A DNA stretch of 64,000 nucleotides from Metabacillus niabensis (GTDB taxonomy: Bacteria > Bacillota > Bacilli > Bacillales > Bacillaceae): positions 124,001 through 188,000 of the forward strand of contig NZ_JAIVLH010000005.1 in NCBI RefSeq assembly GCF_020524345.1, written 5' to 3'. The notes under the pieces were generated by a model. That model was not told the DNA's origin. It was given only the letters and a program-made list of their open reading frames with translations, and searched no databases. A program made the translations under genes and the position numbers. Below, one piece after another: positions 44,190-53,581 of this stretch (the stretch's first letter is position 1; every line of letters starts with the position of its first letter).

Positions 44190-44861
44190 ATGGATTATCA
44201 TCGTATTACGAATATTGAAGATCCTTTATTTACACAAATGCACCAGCTTATGCAGGAGATTTTTCCTCCTGAGGAAGTGTTGGAATTTGATCTTTGGAAA
44301 GAGCCGTTAGAAGATCCGGGTATACGCGTTTTTGTTGCTGTCCACGAAGGTAAAGTTGTTGGTGCTACAGAATATCGTTACTATGAAGATTTTAATGTGG
44401 CAATGACGGATTTCACGATTATCGGAAACCCGGGTTTAGGAATAGGACCATTTCTAGCTAATCACAGGGCAAAAGACTTACATGAGCTTGCTGCTGCGAA
44501 TGGAAAGAGTTTATCAGGAATGTTTGCTGAAATTTATGATCCATACCGAGTTGAACACCATGAATTTGGTGGTGTAAAACCAATGGATCCATATGTTCGC
44601 AGAGAAGTATTGGCACATTTAGGTTATAAAAAAATCGATATCAATTATGTCCATCCATCATGGAATAATGATGGTGAGGCTGTTACTGGTCTAGATCTTT
44701 GTTTTCTCCCAATGGATAACAATAAGTCGACAATCCAAGCTGATTTAGTAGCTAAATTCTTAATCCGTTATTATGCGGTATTACCAAATAAGCCTGATTC
44801 TTGGATAAAAATGGTTGAAGGCATAGAATCGAAGGATCAATTAGCTTTAATGAATATGTAA
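44190..44861 (+). CDS. Second GNAT-like protein of the nitrilase operon
   Basis: The 223-residue protein is GNAT-like: VFVAVHEGKVVGATEYRYYE, MTDFTIIGNPGLGIGPFLAN as a loosely conserved acetyl-CoA loop, then a long C-terminal extension with HPSWNNDGEAVTGLDLCFLP. It lacks the classical R/Q-x-x-G-x-G/A pattern, so activity is uncertain. An ATG at 44184 overlaps the previous gene, but AAAAGGAG is seven bases from the ATG at 44190. It closes the operon, followed by a terminator. Confidence 0.7.
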   Translation: MDYHRITNIEDPLFTQMHQLMQEIFPPEEVLEFDLWKEPLEDPGIRVFVAVHEGKVVGATEYRYYEDFNVAMTDFTIIGNPGLGIGPFLANHRAKDLHELAAANGKSLSGMFAEIYDPYRVEHHEFGGVKPMDPYVRREVLAHLGYKKIDINYVHPSWNNDGEAVTGLDLCFLPMDNNKSTIQADLVAKFLIRYYAVLPNKPDSWIKMVEGIESKDQLALMNM

Positions 44862-44874
44862 AAGAATCGAATTT

Positions 44875-44900
44875 CCCACTCCAGTAGTGGGGTTTTTTGT
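44875..44900 (+). terminator. Terminator of the nitrilase/GNAT operon
   Basis: CCCACT and AGTGGG form a 6-bp stem followed by GTTTTTTG. Confidence 0.8.
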
Positions 44901-45062
44901 TTTTAACTTTATTAATAATAGAAATGCCGTTTATATGAAGCGAATATCGGTTTTTTATACGTTTATGTCTGATATTTGTATATCTAAAAATTCTGACAAA
45001 TATTATCATTTAAATTTGTAAGGGTTTTCAAAAGGTTAGAAAGGAGGAAGGTTCTCATCAAG

Positions 45063-45101
45063 ATGAAACATAAGGTGACTATTATCGAGAAGGAGAGGTA
45101 G
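45063..45101 (+). other. Possible 12-codon leader reading frame before the esterase-lyase gene
   Basis: ATG at 45063 opens MKHKVTIIEKER and stops at a TAG lying directly after the AAGGAGAGG ribosome site of the next gene. Its own Shine-Dalgarno signal (GGAGGAAGG) is 10-15 bases away, so translation is uncertain. Confidence 0.35.
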
Positions 45102-45108
45102 TAAACTT

Positions 45109-48100
45109 ATGAAAAGAAAAGGTCAAAAAATATTTGCCGTTTTCTTATGTGTTTTGTTATTTGCAGGAAGTCTTCCATTTTATTCGACAGATGTAAAAGC
45201 TGAGGAGGGTTTAATTACAAAAAAGTATGATTTTGGTACCTCTTCCAGTGCTTTAGAAGAAGGATATGACCAAGTTTCACCCGACTCTGATTATAGTGAG
45301 GAAGCGGGATTTGGTTTTAAGGATTCTTCCAATGTTGAGGCTGCAGATCAAGGAACAGATGATGCATTAAAATCTGATTTTATTGTGGCAAAAGAGACTA
45401 GTTTCCAGGTGGATTTACCAAATGGTGATTATTCCGTAACAGTAATTGCAGGGGATGCCAATGGATCTACACATATCGGTGTCGTTGCTGAGACGATTCA
45501 AAAGATTCAAGATACGACTGTATCACCAGGACAATTTATTGAACGGACATATTCGATAGCGTTGGTAGATGGACAATTAACGTTTGAGTTTACTGGAACA
45601 ACTCCAAAGATTAATGGACTCATTATTACACAATTAGCAGAGCGAGTTCCAGGTGAGACACCAACAGTTTATCTTGCAGGTGATTCTACTGTCCAGACAT
45701 ATGATGAATATTGGAAACCGGAAGCAGGCTGGGGACAAATGATTCCTCGCTTTTTCAATGAATCAGTACTATTTGATAACCATGCGATTGGTGGAAGAAG
45801 CTCTAAGTCTTTTATTTTTGAAGGACGATTAGATAATATTTTGACTGAAATACGTCCAGACGATTTTTTCCTTATTCAATTTGGTCATAATGATGCAACA
45901 ATTAGCAGGCCAGAGCGATATGCTTCTGTTCCAGATTATAAAAACTATTTAAAAACTTATATCAATGGTGCGAGACAACGTGGTGCTGAACCAATATTAG
46001 TGACACCAGTTGGACGACGGGATTTTAATGCTGAGACAGGCATATTCAATGTTAGCTTCCCTGATTATGTTCAAGGAATGAAAGAAGTAGCAGAAGAACT
46101 AGATGTTGAATTAGTTGATTTAAGCACATTAAGTCGTGAATATTATGACACTATTGGTCCAGTTGGAACTAAAGCAGTTTTCCTTCATACAGAACCGGGA
46201 ATATATACTGCCTTTCCAAATGGCTCTCAGGATGACACCCATTTTCAAGAGTATGGAGCTATTCAGATAGCTCGTTTATTATCTAGCGGAATTAAAGAGT
46301 TAGACAGCTCTTTGGCTTCTTATGTAACAGACGTTGAGCCACCTGCAAATGTACCTGACAAGCCAACAGGTATCACAGCAAGCAGTATTAGTAATGCTGG
46401 AGCTGTATTAACATGGGATGAAGTGGAGAATGCCGATATTTACAAAATTTATCGTAAGCTTTCAACTTCACCTACTGAAGACTATACATTAGTAGGAACT
46501 TCTACTATTTCCAGAATAAGTTTAATGGGTATGGAAGAAGGAAAATCCTATGACGTAGTTGTAACTGCTGTTAATGGAAAAGGAGAATCTGAACAATCGG
46601 AAATTGTTGTCATCAATACAAAAGAAGCGAATCTTAAGTTTGATTTTGGACCGGTAGGTAGTCCTGTTGCAGAGGGGTATACTAATGTTGATTTAAATAC
46701 TGTGTATACAAAAGAAAGAGGATATGGAATAAAAGATAATACAGGAATGATTACTCGTGACCGTGGTGACGGTGATACACCTTTAAGAGATGTAACACGT
46801 GATTGGCTCGGTTATTTTAATGTAGGGTGGGAATTCCAAGTAGATGTACCAAATGGATTATATGCTGTAAAAGTTCATGTTGCTGATTTTCTTGGGAGTT
46901 CGAGAACGGATGTATCTATTGAAGGGAAGGATTTAGGACCTGTAAATGCTTCTAATCGTAACTATACATCTAAAGTCTTTTCAGATGTGTCTGTTAAGGA
47001 TGGACAAATGAATGTGAATTTTAAAGGATCAACAGGTATTGCAAATGGTCTTGAGCTCACACCTATTTTACTTGCTCCCTCAGAATTAAAGGCTGACAAG
47101 GTGAATTCTGATCCGGAAAACTCTTCTGTACAGCTTTCTTGGAAATCGGTAGAGGATGCGGTTAAATATAATATTTATCGTAAAGTAGCAGGTACAAGTC
47201 ATAGTGAGTTAATTGGTACTGCAAATACAAATTCTTATAAAGATACAAATGTTGATGTTGGAAGGGAGTACGAGTACACAGCAACTACGGTTGATCGTGC
47301 AAATGTTGAAACAGTCCCTTCTATGCCGTTAACGGTTTCGATGATTGATTCGTCTGTTCCAGTACCTTCTGCACCTGAAAATTTGAAACTTGGAGAAGTA
47401 AACAAAAACGACGTTTCATTTAGCTGGGACAAAACAGATGGAGCAAAAACCTACAATGTGTACAGATCAAAAAAGAAAGATGGAGAATACCAGTATATAG
47501 GTAAAACTAATAAGTTAAATTACAAAGATGAAACGGTATTAACAACGATTAAATACTATTATAAAGTTGCTGCTGTAAGTGCAGGAGGAATTTCTGAGCT
47601 TTCAACAAGCCTTGAAACTCCAGCTGAAACAGTATTAAAAAAGCAAATGGAAACACTTGATCGCGGCCTGGTGGCGATGAAGACAGAAGAAGGTGTTTAT
47701 ATAGGGTGGAGATTTTTAGGAACAGATTCCAAAAATGTTTCATTTAATCTTTACCGTAATAGTGAAAAAATCAATTCAAGTCCAATTACATCAAGCACCA
47801 ACTATGTGGATTCTAAAGGAAAAGTAGACGATGTGTATGAGGTAAGAGCTGTTATTGATGGCAAAGAAAAGAAACAAAAAGATCAGACATCAGTTATTGC
47901 CGAAAACTTTTTTGATATCCCGCTCCAAAAGCCGAAAGAAGGGGTTACACCACTAGGAGATCTCTACACATATTCTGCAAATGATGCAAGTGTTGGAGAT
48001 TTAGATGGAGATGGAGAGTATGAAATTATTCTTAAATGGGACCCGTCAAATTCTAAGGATAACTCACAAGCTGGTTATACAGGAAATGTCTATATTGATG

Positions 48101-50193
48101 CATACAAGTTAGACGGAACAAAATTGTGGAGAATCGATTTAGGTAAAAATATTCGTGCTGGTGCTCACTATACCCAATTTATCGTTTATGATTTTGATGG
48201 AGATGGTAAATCGGAAATCGCAATGAAAACAGCAGATGGCTCAAAGGATGGTAAAGGAACAATCATAGGAAAAGAAGATGCAGATCACAGAAACTCGTCA
48301 GGATATGTGTTACAAGGTTCTGAGTATTTAACGATCTTCGAAGGAGAAACAGGCAAGGAACTTGTGACAACAGATTATACGCCTCCTAGAGGTGATGTTT
48401 CTTCATGGGGAGATGGATACGGCAACCGTGTGGACCGCTTTTTGGCTGGTGTTGCGTACCTTGATGGAGAAACACCTAGTTTCATTATGGCACGCGGATA
48501 TTATACAAGAACAGTTGTTTCTGCTTATAGTTTTAAAGAAGGTAAATTAACAAAGCAATGGACCTTTGATACTAACAATGAAGGATATAGCGACTGGGCT
48601 GGCCAAGGATATCATAGCCTTAGTGTAGCGGATGTGGATCATGATGGAAAAGATGAAATTGTTTATGGTCAGATAACAATTGATGATGATGGATCAGGAC
48701 TTTATAATACCGGTCTAGGACATGGTGATGCATTACATGTTGGAGATCTAAATCCTGATCGGGAAGGACTGGAAATCTTTTCCGTTCAAGAACATAAAGA
48801 TGCGGAATTTGGATATGATCTTAGAGATGCAGAAACGGGAGAAGTTATCTGGGGAGTCAAAACAGGTGAAGATACAGGTAGGGGTATGACTGCTGATATC
48901 GATCCGACCCACGATGGTGCAGAAGCCTGGGCGATTTCAGGTGAATGGAATAGTAAAGTTGGGGGATTACACTCTGCAACAGGAGAAAAAATATCTGATG
49001 CTATTCCTTCTTCAAATTTCGGTATATGGTGGGATGGAGATTTATTAAGAGAATTATTAGATCATAATTGGGATGCCAACAAGGGTGTTGGAACAGGAAC
49101 AATTGAAAAATGGGATTATAAGAGTAAAATACTAAAAGACCTATTAGTTGCTGATGGAACTTACTCGAATAATTCAACAAAAGGCACTCCTTCATTACAA
49201 GCAGATATACTTGGAGACTGGAGAGAGGAAGCTGTATGGAGAACAGAGGATAGTAGTGCGCTGCGTGTCTTTATGACTACTGATAAAACAGAACATAAAA
49301 TGTATACACTGATGCACGACCCGCAATACCGTACAGCTATTGCGTGGCAAAATGTTGGTTATAACCAGCCGCCGCATCCTAGTTTCTTTATTGGAGAAGG
49401 AATGGATGAACCTCCTGCTCCAAATATATATCTTGTTTCAGCACAAAAGCCTGATGAAACAGCACCTGAGACATCATTTAACATTGATGGTGAGGCTCAA
49501 AATGGATGGTATAGAGAAACGGTGAAAATAGGCTTCACTTCTATTGACAATGAATCAGAAATTGAAGGGACTTACTTTTCAATTAATAACGGTGAGATAA
49601 AGTCCGGAACATCGATTGAACTGAAAAACGAAGGAAAGTATATGATACATTTCTGGAGTGAAGATAGTGCTGGAAATGTGGAAGAAAAGCACGAATTAGA
49701 AGTGAATATTGACAAATCAGGTCCAGACATACTTTTTAATCTAGAAAATGAAACAGAAGTTGGGATTGATGAGATCATTTCACTTTCATGTCAAGCTAAT
49801 GATTCCTTATCAGGCTTAGACTCAACAACATGTGAGAACTTAACTAAACATGCATACGAATTAGGTGTTGGGCCAACAGAATTCACAGCAGAAGCAATTG
49901 ATAAAGCTGGAAATAAAAGAGAAAAATCAATGATAGTACAGATATTTGTAGATTATGATCATCTGGCAAGCTTAACAAAGAAGTTTTTAGCTGAAAAAGG
50001 TCAGGAAAAAGCAGCAACATCATTTGTAAAGAAACTTGAAGCTGCTAAAAAGTCACAGGAAAAAGGTCAAACGAAAGCAAGAGATGGTCAACTTGGAGCA
50101 TATGTTAATCAAGTAAAAGCTCAAAAAAATAAAACTTTTTCTGATGAGCAAGCAGATATCCTTATCAGTTTAGTTGAAGAGCTAAAGAAATAG
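45109..50193 (+). CDS. Secreted CE12 acetylesterase-PL11 rhamnogalacturonan lyase fusion with FIMAH domain
   Basis: This 1694-residue exported protein combines two pectin activities. A signal peptide ends at ~31. A beta-sandwich domain (~38-178) precedes a CE12/SGNH esterase (~185-400): Ser193 in LAGDSTVQTY, Asp375 and His378 in DDTHFQEYGA. Then come FN3 (~415-505), a second beta-sandwich of the same type (~509-655), two FN3 domains (~658-845), a PL11 rhamnogalacturonan lyase domain (~850-1440; SVGDLDGDGEYEIILKWDPS and repeated Asp-rich calcium-binding blades), an Ig-like domain (~1455-1620) and a C-terminal FIMAH domain. It should deacetylate rhamnogalacturonan I and cut its backbone. B. subtilis uses separate genes (YesT/RhgT and YesW/YesX). 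AGGAGAGG is eight bases before the ATG. Confidence 0.9.
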   Translation: MKRKGQKIFAVFLCVLLFAGSLPFYSTDVKAEEGLITKKYDFGTSSSALEEGYDQVSPDSDYSEEAGFGFKDSSNVEAADQGTDDALKSDFIVAKETSFQVDLPNGDYSVTVIAGDANGSTHIGVVAETIQKIQDTTVSPGQFIERTYSIALVDGQLTFEFTGTTPKINGLIITQLAERVPGETPTVYLAGDSTVQTYDEYWKPEAGWGQMIPRFFNESVLFDNHAIGGRSSKSFIFEGRLDNILTEIRPDDFFLIQFGHNDATISRPERYASVPDYKNYLKTYINGARQRGAEPILVTPVGRRDFNAETGIFNVSFPDYVQGMKEVAEELDVELVDLSTLSREYYDTIGPVGTKAVFLHTEPGIYTAFPNGSQDDTHFQEYGAIQIARLLSSGIKELDSSLASYVTDVEPPANVPDKPTGITASSISNAGAVLTWDEVENADIYKIYRKLSTSPTEDYTLVGTSTISRISLMGMEEGKSYDVVVTAVNGKGESEQSEIVVINTKEANLKFDFGPVGSPVAEGYTNVDLNTVYTKERGYGIKDNTGMITRDRGDGDTPLRDVTRDWLGYFNVGWEFQVDVPNGLYAVKVHVADFLGSSRTDVSIEGKDLGPVNASNRNYTSKVFSDVSVKDGQMNVNFKGSTGIANGLELTPILLAPSELKADKVNSDPENSSVQLSWKSVEDAVKYNIYRKVAGTSHSELIGTANTNSYKDTNVDVGREYEYTATTVDRANVETVPSMPLTVSMIDSSVPVPSAPENLKLGEVNKNDVSFSWDKTDGAKTYNVYRSKKKDGEYQYIGKTNKLNYKDETVLTTIKYYYKVAAVSAGGISELSTSLETPAETVLKKQMETLDRGLVAMKTEEGVYIGWRFLGTDSKNVSFNLYRNSEKINSSPITSSTNYVDSKGKVDDVYEVRAVIDGKEKKQKDQTSVIAENFFDIPLQKPKEGVTPLGDLYTYSANDASVGDLDGDGEYEIILKWDPSNSKDNSQAGYTGNVYIDAYKLDGTKLWRIDLGKNIRAGAHYTQFIVYDFDGDGKSEIAMKTADGSKDGKGTIIGKEDADHRNSSGYVLQGSEYLTIFEGETGKELVTTDYTPPRGDVSSWGDGYGNRVDRFLAGVAYLDGETPSFIMARGYYTRTVVSAYSFKEGKLTKQWTFDTNNEGYSDWAGQGYHSLSVADVDHDGKDEIVYGQITIDDDGSGLYNTGLGHGDALHVGDLNPDREGLEIFSVQEHKDAEFGYDLRDAETGEVIWGVKTGEDTGRGMTADIDPTHDGAEAWAISGEWNSKVGGLHSATGEKISDAIPSSNFGIWWDGDLLRELLDHNWDANKGVGTGTIEKWDYKSKILKDLLVADGTYSNNSTKGTPSLQADILGDWREEAVWRTEDSSALRVFMTTDKTEHKMYTLMHDPQYRTAIAWQNVGYNQPPHPSFFIGEGMDEPPAPNIYLVSAQKPDETAPETSFNIDGEAQNGWYRETVKIGFTSIDNESEIEGTYFSINNGEIKSGTSIELKNEGKYMIHFWSEDSAGNVEEKHELEVNIDKSGPDILFNLENETEVGIDEIISLSCQANDSLSGLDSTTCENLTKHAYELGVGPTEFTAEAIDKAGNKREKSMIVQIFVDYDHLASLTKKFLAEKGQEKAATSFVKKLEAAKKSQEKGQTKARDGQLGAYVNQVKAQKNKTFSDEQADILISLVEELKK

Positions 50194-50198
50194 CTAAT

Positions 50199-50236
50199 AA
50201 AAACTCGTTTCCGTGACGGAAACGAGTTTTTATTTT
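50199..50236 (+). terminator. Terminator of the esterase-lyase gene
   Basis: AAAACTCGTTTCCGT and ACGGAAACGAGTTTT form a perfect stem followed by TATTTT. Confidence 0.93.
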
Positions 50237-50328
50237 CCTGTTAATGTAAAAAAAAACATGGTTTTGACATACTAACAAGGTATCTAATTCTTTAATAAAA
50301 ACTCTCTGATTAAGGAGGTTATAGTAAA

Positions 50329-50832
50329 TTGCTGAAATATTCGAAGGTATTACTATTAATCATGATGATTTTGCCGTGGTTTACTATTCCATTAATGGAT
50401 AGAAGAACATTTAAACGCTTTTTACCGGCAAGTATTTTTATCTCACTCGTCGTGAGATTAGAAAGTTATCTTGCTGAAAAAAGAAGGTGGTGGTGGATTT
50501 ATGAAAAGCTTCACCCTAGATTGAGGGGGGAAACACCGGTTTTGTGGGGACCATTTATTGTTGGCTCTATGTGGATACTAAGATTTACATATGGAAAATT
50601 CTATCTATATATGTTGCTTAACCTCCTAATTGATGCTTTCTTTTCCTATCCATTACTTAACTTTTTTCAAAAATTGGGAGTGGGTTCATTAGTTCGGTTA
50701 TCCAGGGTGAAATTATTACTTATCTTTATGTTTAAAGCAGTGCTATTGTATGGATTTCAGTTTGCAAAGGAAGAATATTTTGTGAAGAAAGACGAAGCTG
50801 AAATGAGTAACAACAAGTCAAGTGAAGGTTAA
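50329..50832 (+). CDS. Unknown membrane protein, 167 residues
   Basis: I do not recognise a named family. The protein has about four hydrophobic segments (~6-20, ~35-45, ~72-108, ~125-142) separated by basic loops; RRWWWIYEKLHPRLRGETPV is a conserved-looking cytoplasmic loop. The short hydrophilic tail is acidic. The start is TTG with a perfect AAGGAGGT nine bases upstream; no ATG serves. A palindromic terminator follows, making it a single-gene unit. Confidence 0.6.
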   Translation: MLKYSKVLLLIMMILPWFTIPLMDRRTFKRFLPASIFISLVVRLESYLAEKRRWWWIYEKLHPRLRGETPVLWGPFIVGSMWILRFTYGKFYLYMLLNLLIDAFFSYPLLNFFQKLGVGSLVRLSRVKLLLIFMFKAVLLYGFQFAKEEYFVKKDEAEMSNNKSSEG

Positions 50833-50878
50833 ATAGATGGATTTCGTCGGTCATGCCCAATAATACACGAATTACTTC

Positions 50879-50907
50879 AATAGAGCTGATATCAGCTCTA
50901 TTTTTCG
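50879..50907. terminator. Terminator before the helicase gene
   Basis: AATAGAGCTGATATCAGCTCTATT is a perfect palindrome followed by TTTCG. Confidence 0.75.
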
Positions 50908-51015
50908 ATTCATAACATTAACACATCCTACTTCACATGAACTACAATGAAAGATACATGTTTACATATAAATAATAAACACTAAAGTATACCCATTGTG
51001 AAAAGGAGTGCGTAC

Positions 51016-53535
51016 ATGAGTGACTTACTAGAAGAATATTATATGTTAGCCATTGACCGGACTAAGTCAAAGGTTTTAGAGGATATAGATCGATATTTTG
51101 AAGGGAAAGAGAATGTACCAACTTATGAACAATATGTAAGAGAAAGAGGAGAATATATTGATCAGATATGGCTAAATTCATGGTTAAATGCTGCCACAAG
51201 CCATGCCTCAAACACAGTAAAAAGACAATACCTGTTGGATAATGACTATGATCTTGAAGGTGTTAGTAAAAAGCTGGTCAATCAAATGTTTCGTAGTGAA
51301 ATACGAAATATAACTCCTTTCCATGTGTTGGACTGGCTTGACGAAATGTTTTTGGGTAAAGAAGATGTATGGAGTGAAAAATATAACAAATCAAAGGAAC
51401 TATACGAGGCTCGAGTTAAGATGCAACAACATCGTGAGAAGACACGAAAGCTCATGCAGAAATTCGAGTTCTACATGGAAGAATTACTTGGTGACCATTA
51501 TGAAGATCTCTATTTATATATACGATACTTAATCGGATCACATCTTGCTATTGAAGTCGAACAACAGGGTGTTGTCCTTCCTACGGGAGAAATAACTTTT
51601 TCTGATTATTTATATGATGAAGCCCATGTTGCATATAACAGATATCAATATGAAGAAGATATGACTGAGATGTATGAAAGATTAATATCAGGATATTTAT
51701 TTGATTTTGGTCCTAATTGGATTAAGGATCGACTTTCTTCCCATCTTTTTGATGAATATCTTGAAACATTTCATGAAAAATTGCCAGATAACTTTATAAA
51801 AGAAATTGCATATGATTTATTTTTGGACTTAGCTAATGAGTTTTTTTCTGACCTTCTTGAGGAATTTGTCACAGATTTAATAAAACTAATAGATACACCA
51901 TTCGATCTTGAAACACATAAAAAGATTTATGAAACAGATATGTCAGAAAGAGAACGGAAAATAGTTGCAGAGCTTGAGGAAATCAAGCATCGTAAAGAAG
52001 AAGAAGCCCGAATGGTAGAGGATGTTTTCGGACGAGAATATAATCCTCCGGGAGGACGGAATATAGAATATGTATTGCATATTGGGGAAACGAATACAGG
52101 AAAAACATTTCATGCAATTCAACGTATGAAAGAAGCTGTCAGTGGTATTTACTTGGCTCCACTTCGATTGCTTGCCCTGGAGATTTATGAAAAGTTAAAT
52201 CAGGAAGGTGTCCCTTGCTCATTGAAAACCGGTGAAGAAGAAAAGCTTGTAGCAGGTGCTCATCATATTGCTTGTACTGTTGAAATGTTTTATGAGAAAG
52301 ACTTTCATGAGATTGTTGTCATTGATGAATCTCAAATGATTGCAGATAAAGATAGAGGATTTTCCTGGTATAAAGCCATAACGAAAGCAAATGCAAAAGA
52401 AGTTCATATTATTTGCAGCTTTAATGCAAGACAGATGATACTACAGTTATTGGGGGATTCAAATATTACGATCCATGAATATACTAGAGAGGTCCCTTTA
52501 GAGGTAGAACCGCAGCTGTTCCGATTAAATCAAACCCGAAAAGGTGATGCGCTTGTTTGCTTCTCCAGAAAAAGAGTTCTTGAAACCGCTGCAGAGCTGC
52601 AAAGAACTGGTCGTAAAGTGAGCATGATTTATGGGAGTATGCCGCCTGAAACAAGAAAGAAACAGATGGAACGATTTATTAGTGGTGAAGCAACGGTTAT
52701 AGTAGCAACAGATGCGATCGGAATGGGGTTGAATTTACCGATAAGAAGAATTGTCTTCTTAGAAAATGACAAATTTGATGGAACAAGAAGAAGATGGTTA
52801 ACATCACAAGAAGTCAAACAAATCGCAGGCAGGGCTGGTCGAAGAGGACTTTATGATATTGGGAAGGTAGCATTTGTACACAATCCCAAATCAATGGCAA
52901 GGCTACTTGACCAAGAAGATGAACCACTTCAAGGGTTTGCCATTGCTCCGACAACAGGAGTGCTTGAGCGATTTCAAAAATATTCACGTAAACTAGGGTT
53001 GTTTTTTTACTTATGGGAACAGTTTAAAAGCCCTAAAGGTACAAAAAAAGCTTCATTGGCAGAGGAAAAGCTTTTGTATGAAATGATTGAAGATACAATG
53101 ATTGAAGCAAAACTCTCGATGGCTGATTTATACGGTTTTTTGCATCTGCCTTTTTCAACGAATGAACCAACTTTACGAATTCAGTGGAAACAAAAGCTTG
53201 AGGCTATTGTTGAGGGGGAAGAACTTCCTGATCCGTTAATTAAGGAAGCAGGTCTTGAAGAACTTGAATTATCATATAAATCGGTTGGTCTCCATTTATT
53301 ATTTTTATATAAATTAGGCAGAAATACCGAAGCCCATTATTGGGAAAGAATGCGGGAGGAAATTAGTGACAAAATCCATGAACAGTTAAAATCTGGCGTG
53401 CAAATAACACGGAAAGTTTGCAAGGTATGTGGAAAAACACTAGCTAATAAATTTAAATTTGATGTTTGTAATGAGTGTCATTTTGAGAGACAGAAAAGAA
53501 AGGAATATAGGAAGCTGAGGCATAACCAGTTTTAA
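51016..53535 (+). CDS. Suv3-like DExH RNA helicase with C-terminal zinc ribbon
   Basis: The 839-residue protein has a helical N-terminal third (~1-330) with no recognised fold, then a superfamily 2 helicase core: Walker A GETNTGKT (357-364), DESQ box (437-440, in place of DEAH), and motif VI region VKQIAGRAGRRG with DAIGMGLNLPIRRI before it. This spacing is typical of Suv3, the mitochondrial RNA helicase. A C-terminal helical region and a zinc ribbon with Cys802, Cys805, Cys818 and Cys821 end it. It should unwind RNA or RNA-DNA, perhaps in decay, but no partner nuclease is adjacent. A GTG at 50998 is in frame; AAAAGGAG fits the ATG at 51016. Confidence 0.87.
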   Translation: MSDLLEEYYMLAIDRTKSKVLEDIDRYFEGKENVPTYEQYVRERGEYIDQIWLNSWLNAATSHASNTVKRQYLLDNDYDLEGVSKKLVNQMFRSEIRNITPFHVLDWLDEMFLGKEDVWSEKYNKSKELYEARVKMQQHREKTRKLMQKFEFYMEELLGDHYEDLYLYIRYLIGSHLAIEVEQQGVVLPTGEITFSDYLYDEAHVAYNRYQYEEDMTEMYERLISGYLFDFGPNWIKDRLSSHLFDEYLETFHEKLPDNFIKEIAYDLFLDLANEFFSDLLEEFVTDLIKLIDTPFDLETHKKIYETDMSERERKIVAELEEIKHRKEEEARMVEDVFGREYNPPGGRNIEYVLHIGETNTGKTFHAIQRMKEAVSGIYLAPLRLLALEIYEKLNQEGVPCSLKTGEEEKLVAGAHHIACTVEMFYEKDFHEIVVIDESQMIADKDRGFSWYKAITKANAKEVHIICSFNARQMILQLLGDSNITIHEYTREVPLEVEPQLFRLNQTRKGDALVCFSRKRVLETAAELQRTGRKVSMIYGSMPPETRKKQMERFISGEATVIVATDAIGMGLNLPIRRIVFLENDKFDGTRRRWLTSQEVKQIAGRAGRRGLYDIGKVAFVHNPKSMARLLDQEDEPLQGFAIAPTTGVLERFQKYSRKLGLFFYLWEQFKSPKGTKKASLAEEKLLYEMIEDTMIEAKLSMADLYGFLHLPFSTNEPTLRIQWKQKLEAIVEGEELPDPLIKEAGLEELELSYKSVGLHLLFLYKLGRNTEAHYWERMREEISDKIHEQLKSGVQITRKVCKVCGKTLANKFKFDVCNECHFERQKRKEYRKLRHNQF

Positions 53536-53541
53536 GTATGA

Positions 53542-53577
53542 AAAAGCTCACCGAAAGATTAATCGGTGAGCTTTTAG
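53542..53577. terminator. Bidirectional terminator between helicase and DUF4097 genes
   Basis: AAAAGCTCACCG and CGGTGAGCTTTT form a perfect 12-bp stem between converging genes. Confidence 0.9.
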
Positions 53578-53581
53578 TCAT

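Noticed and set aside
49001-49377. Minus-strand frames inside the esterase-lyase gene
   Set aside because: They lie wholly within a clearly coding region and show no family features.
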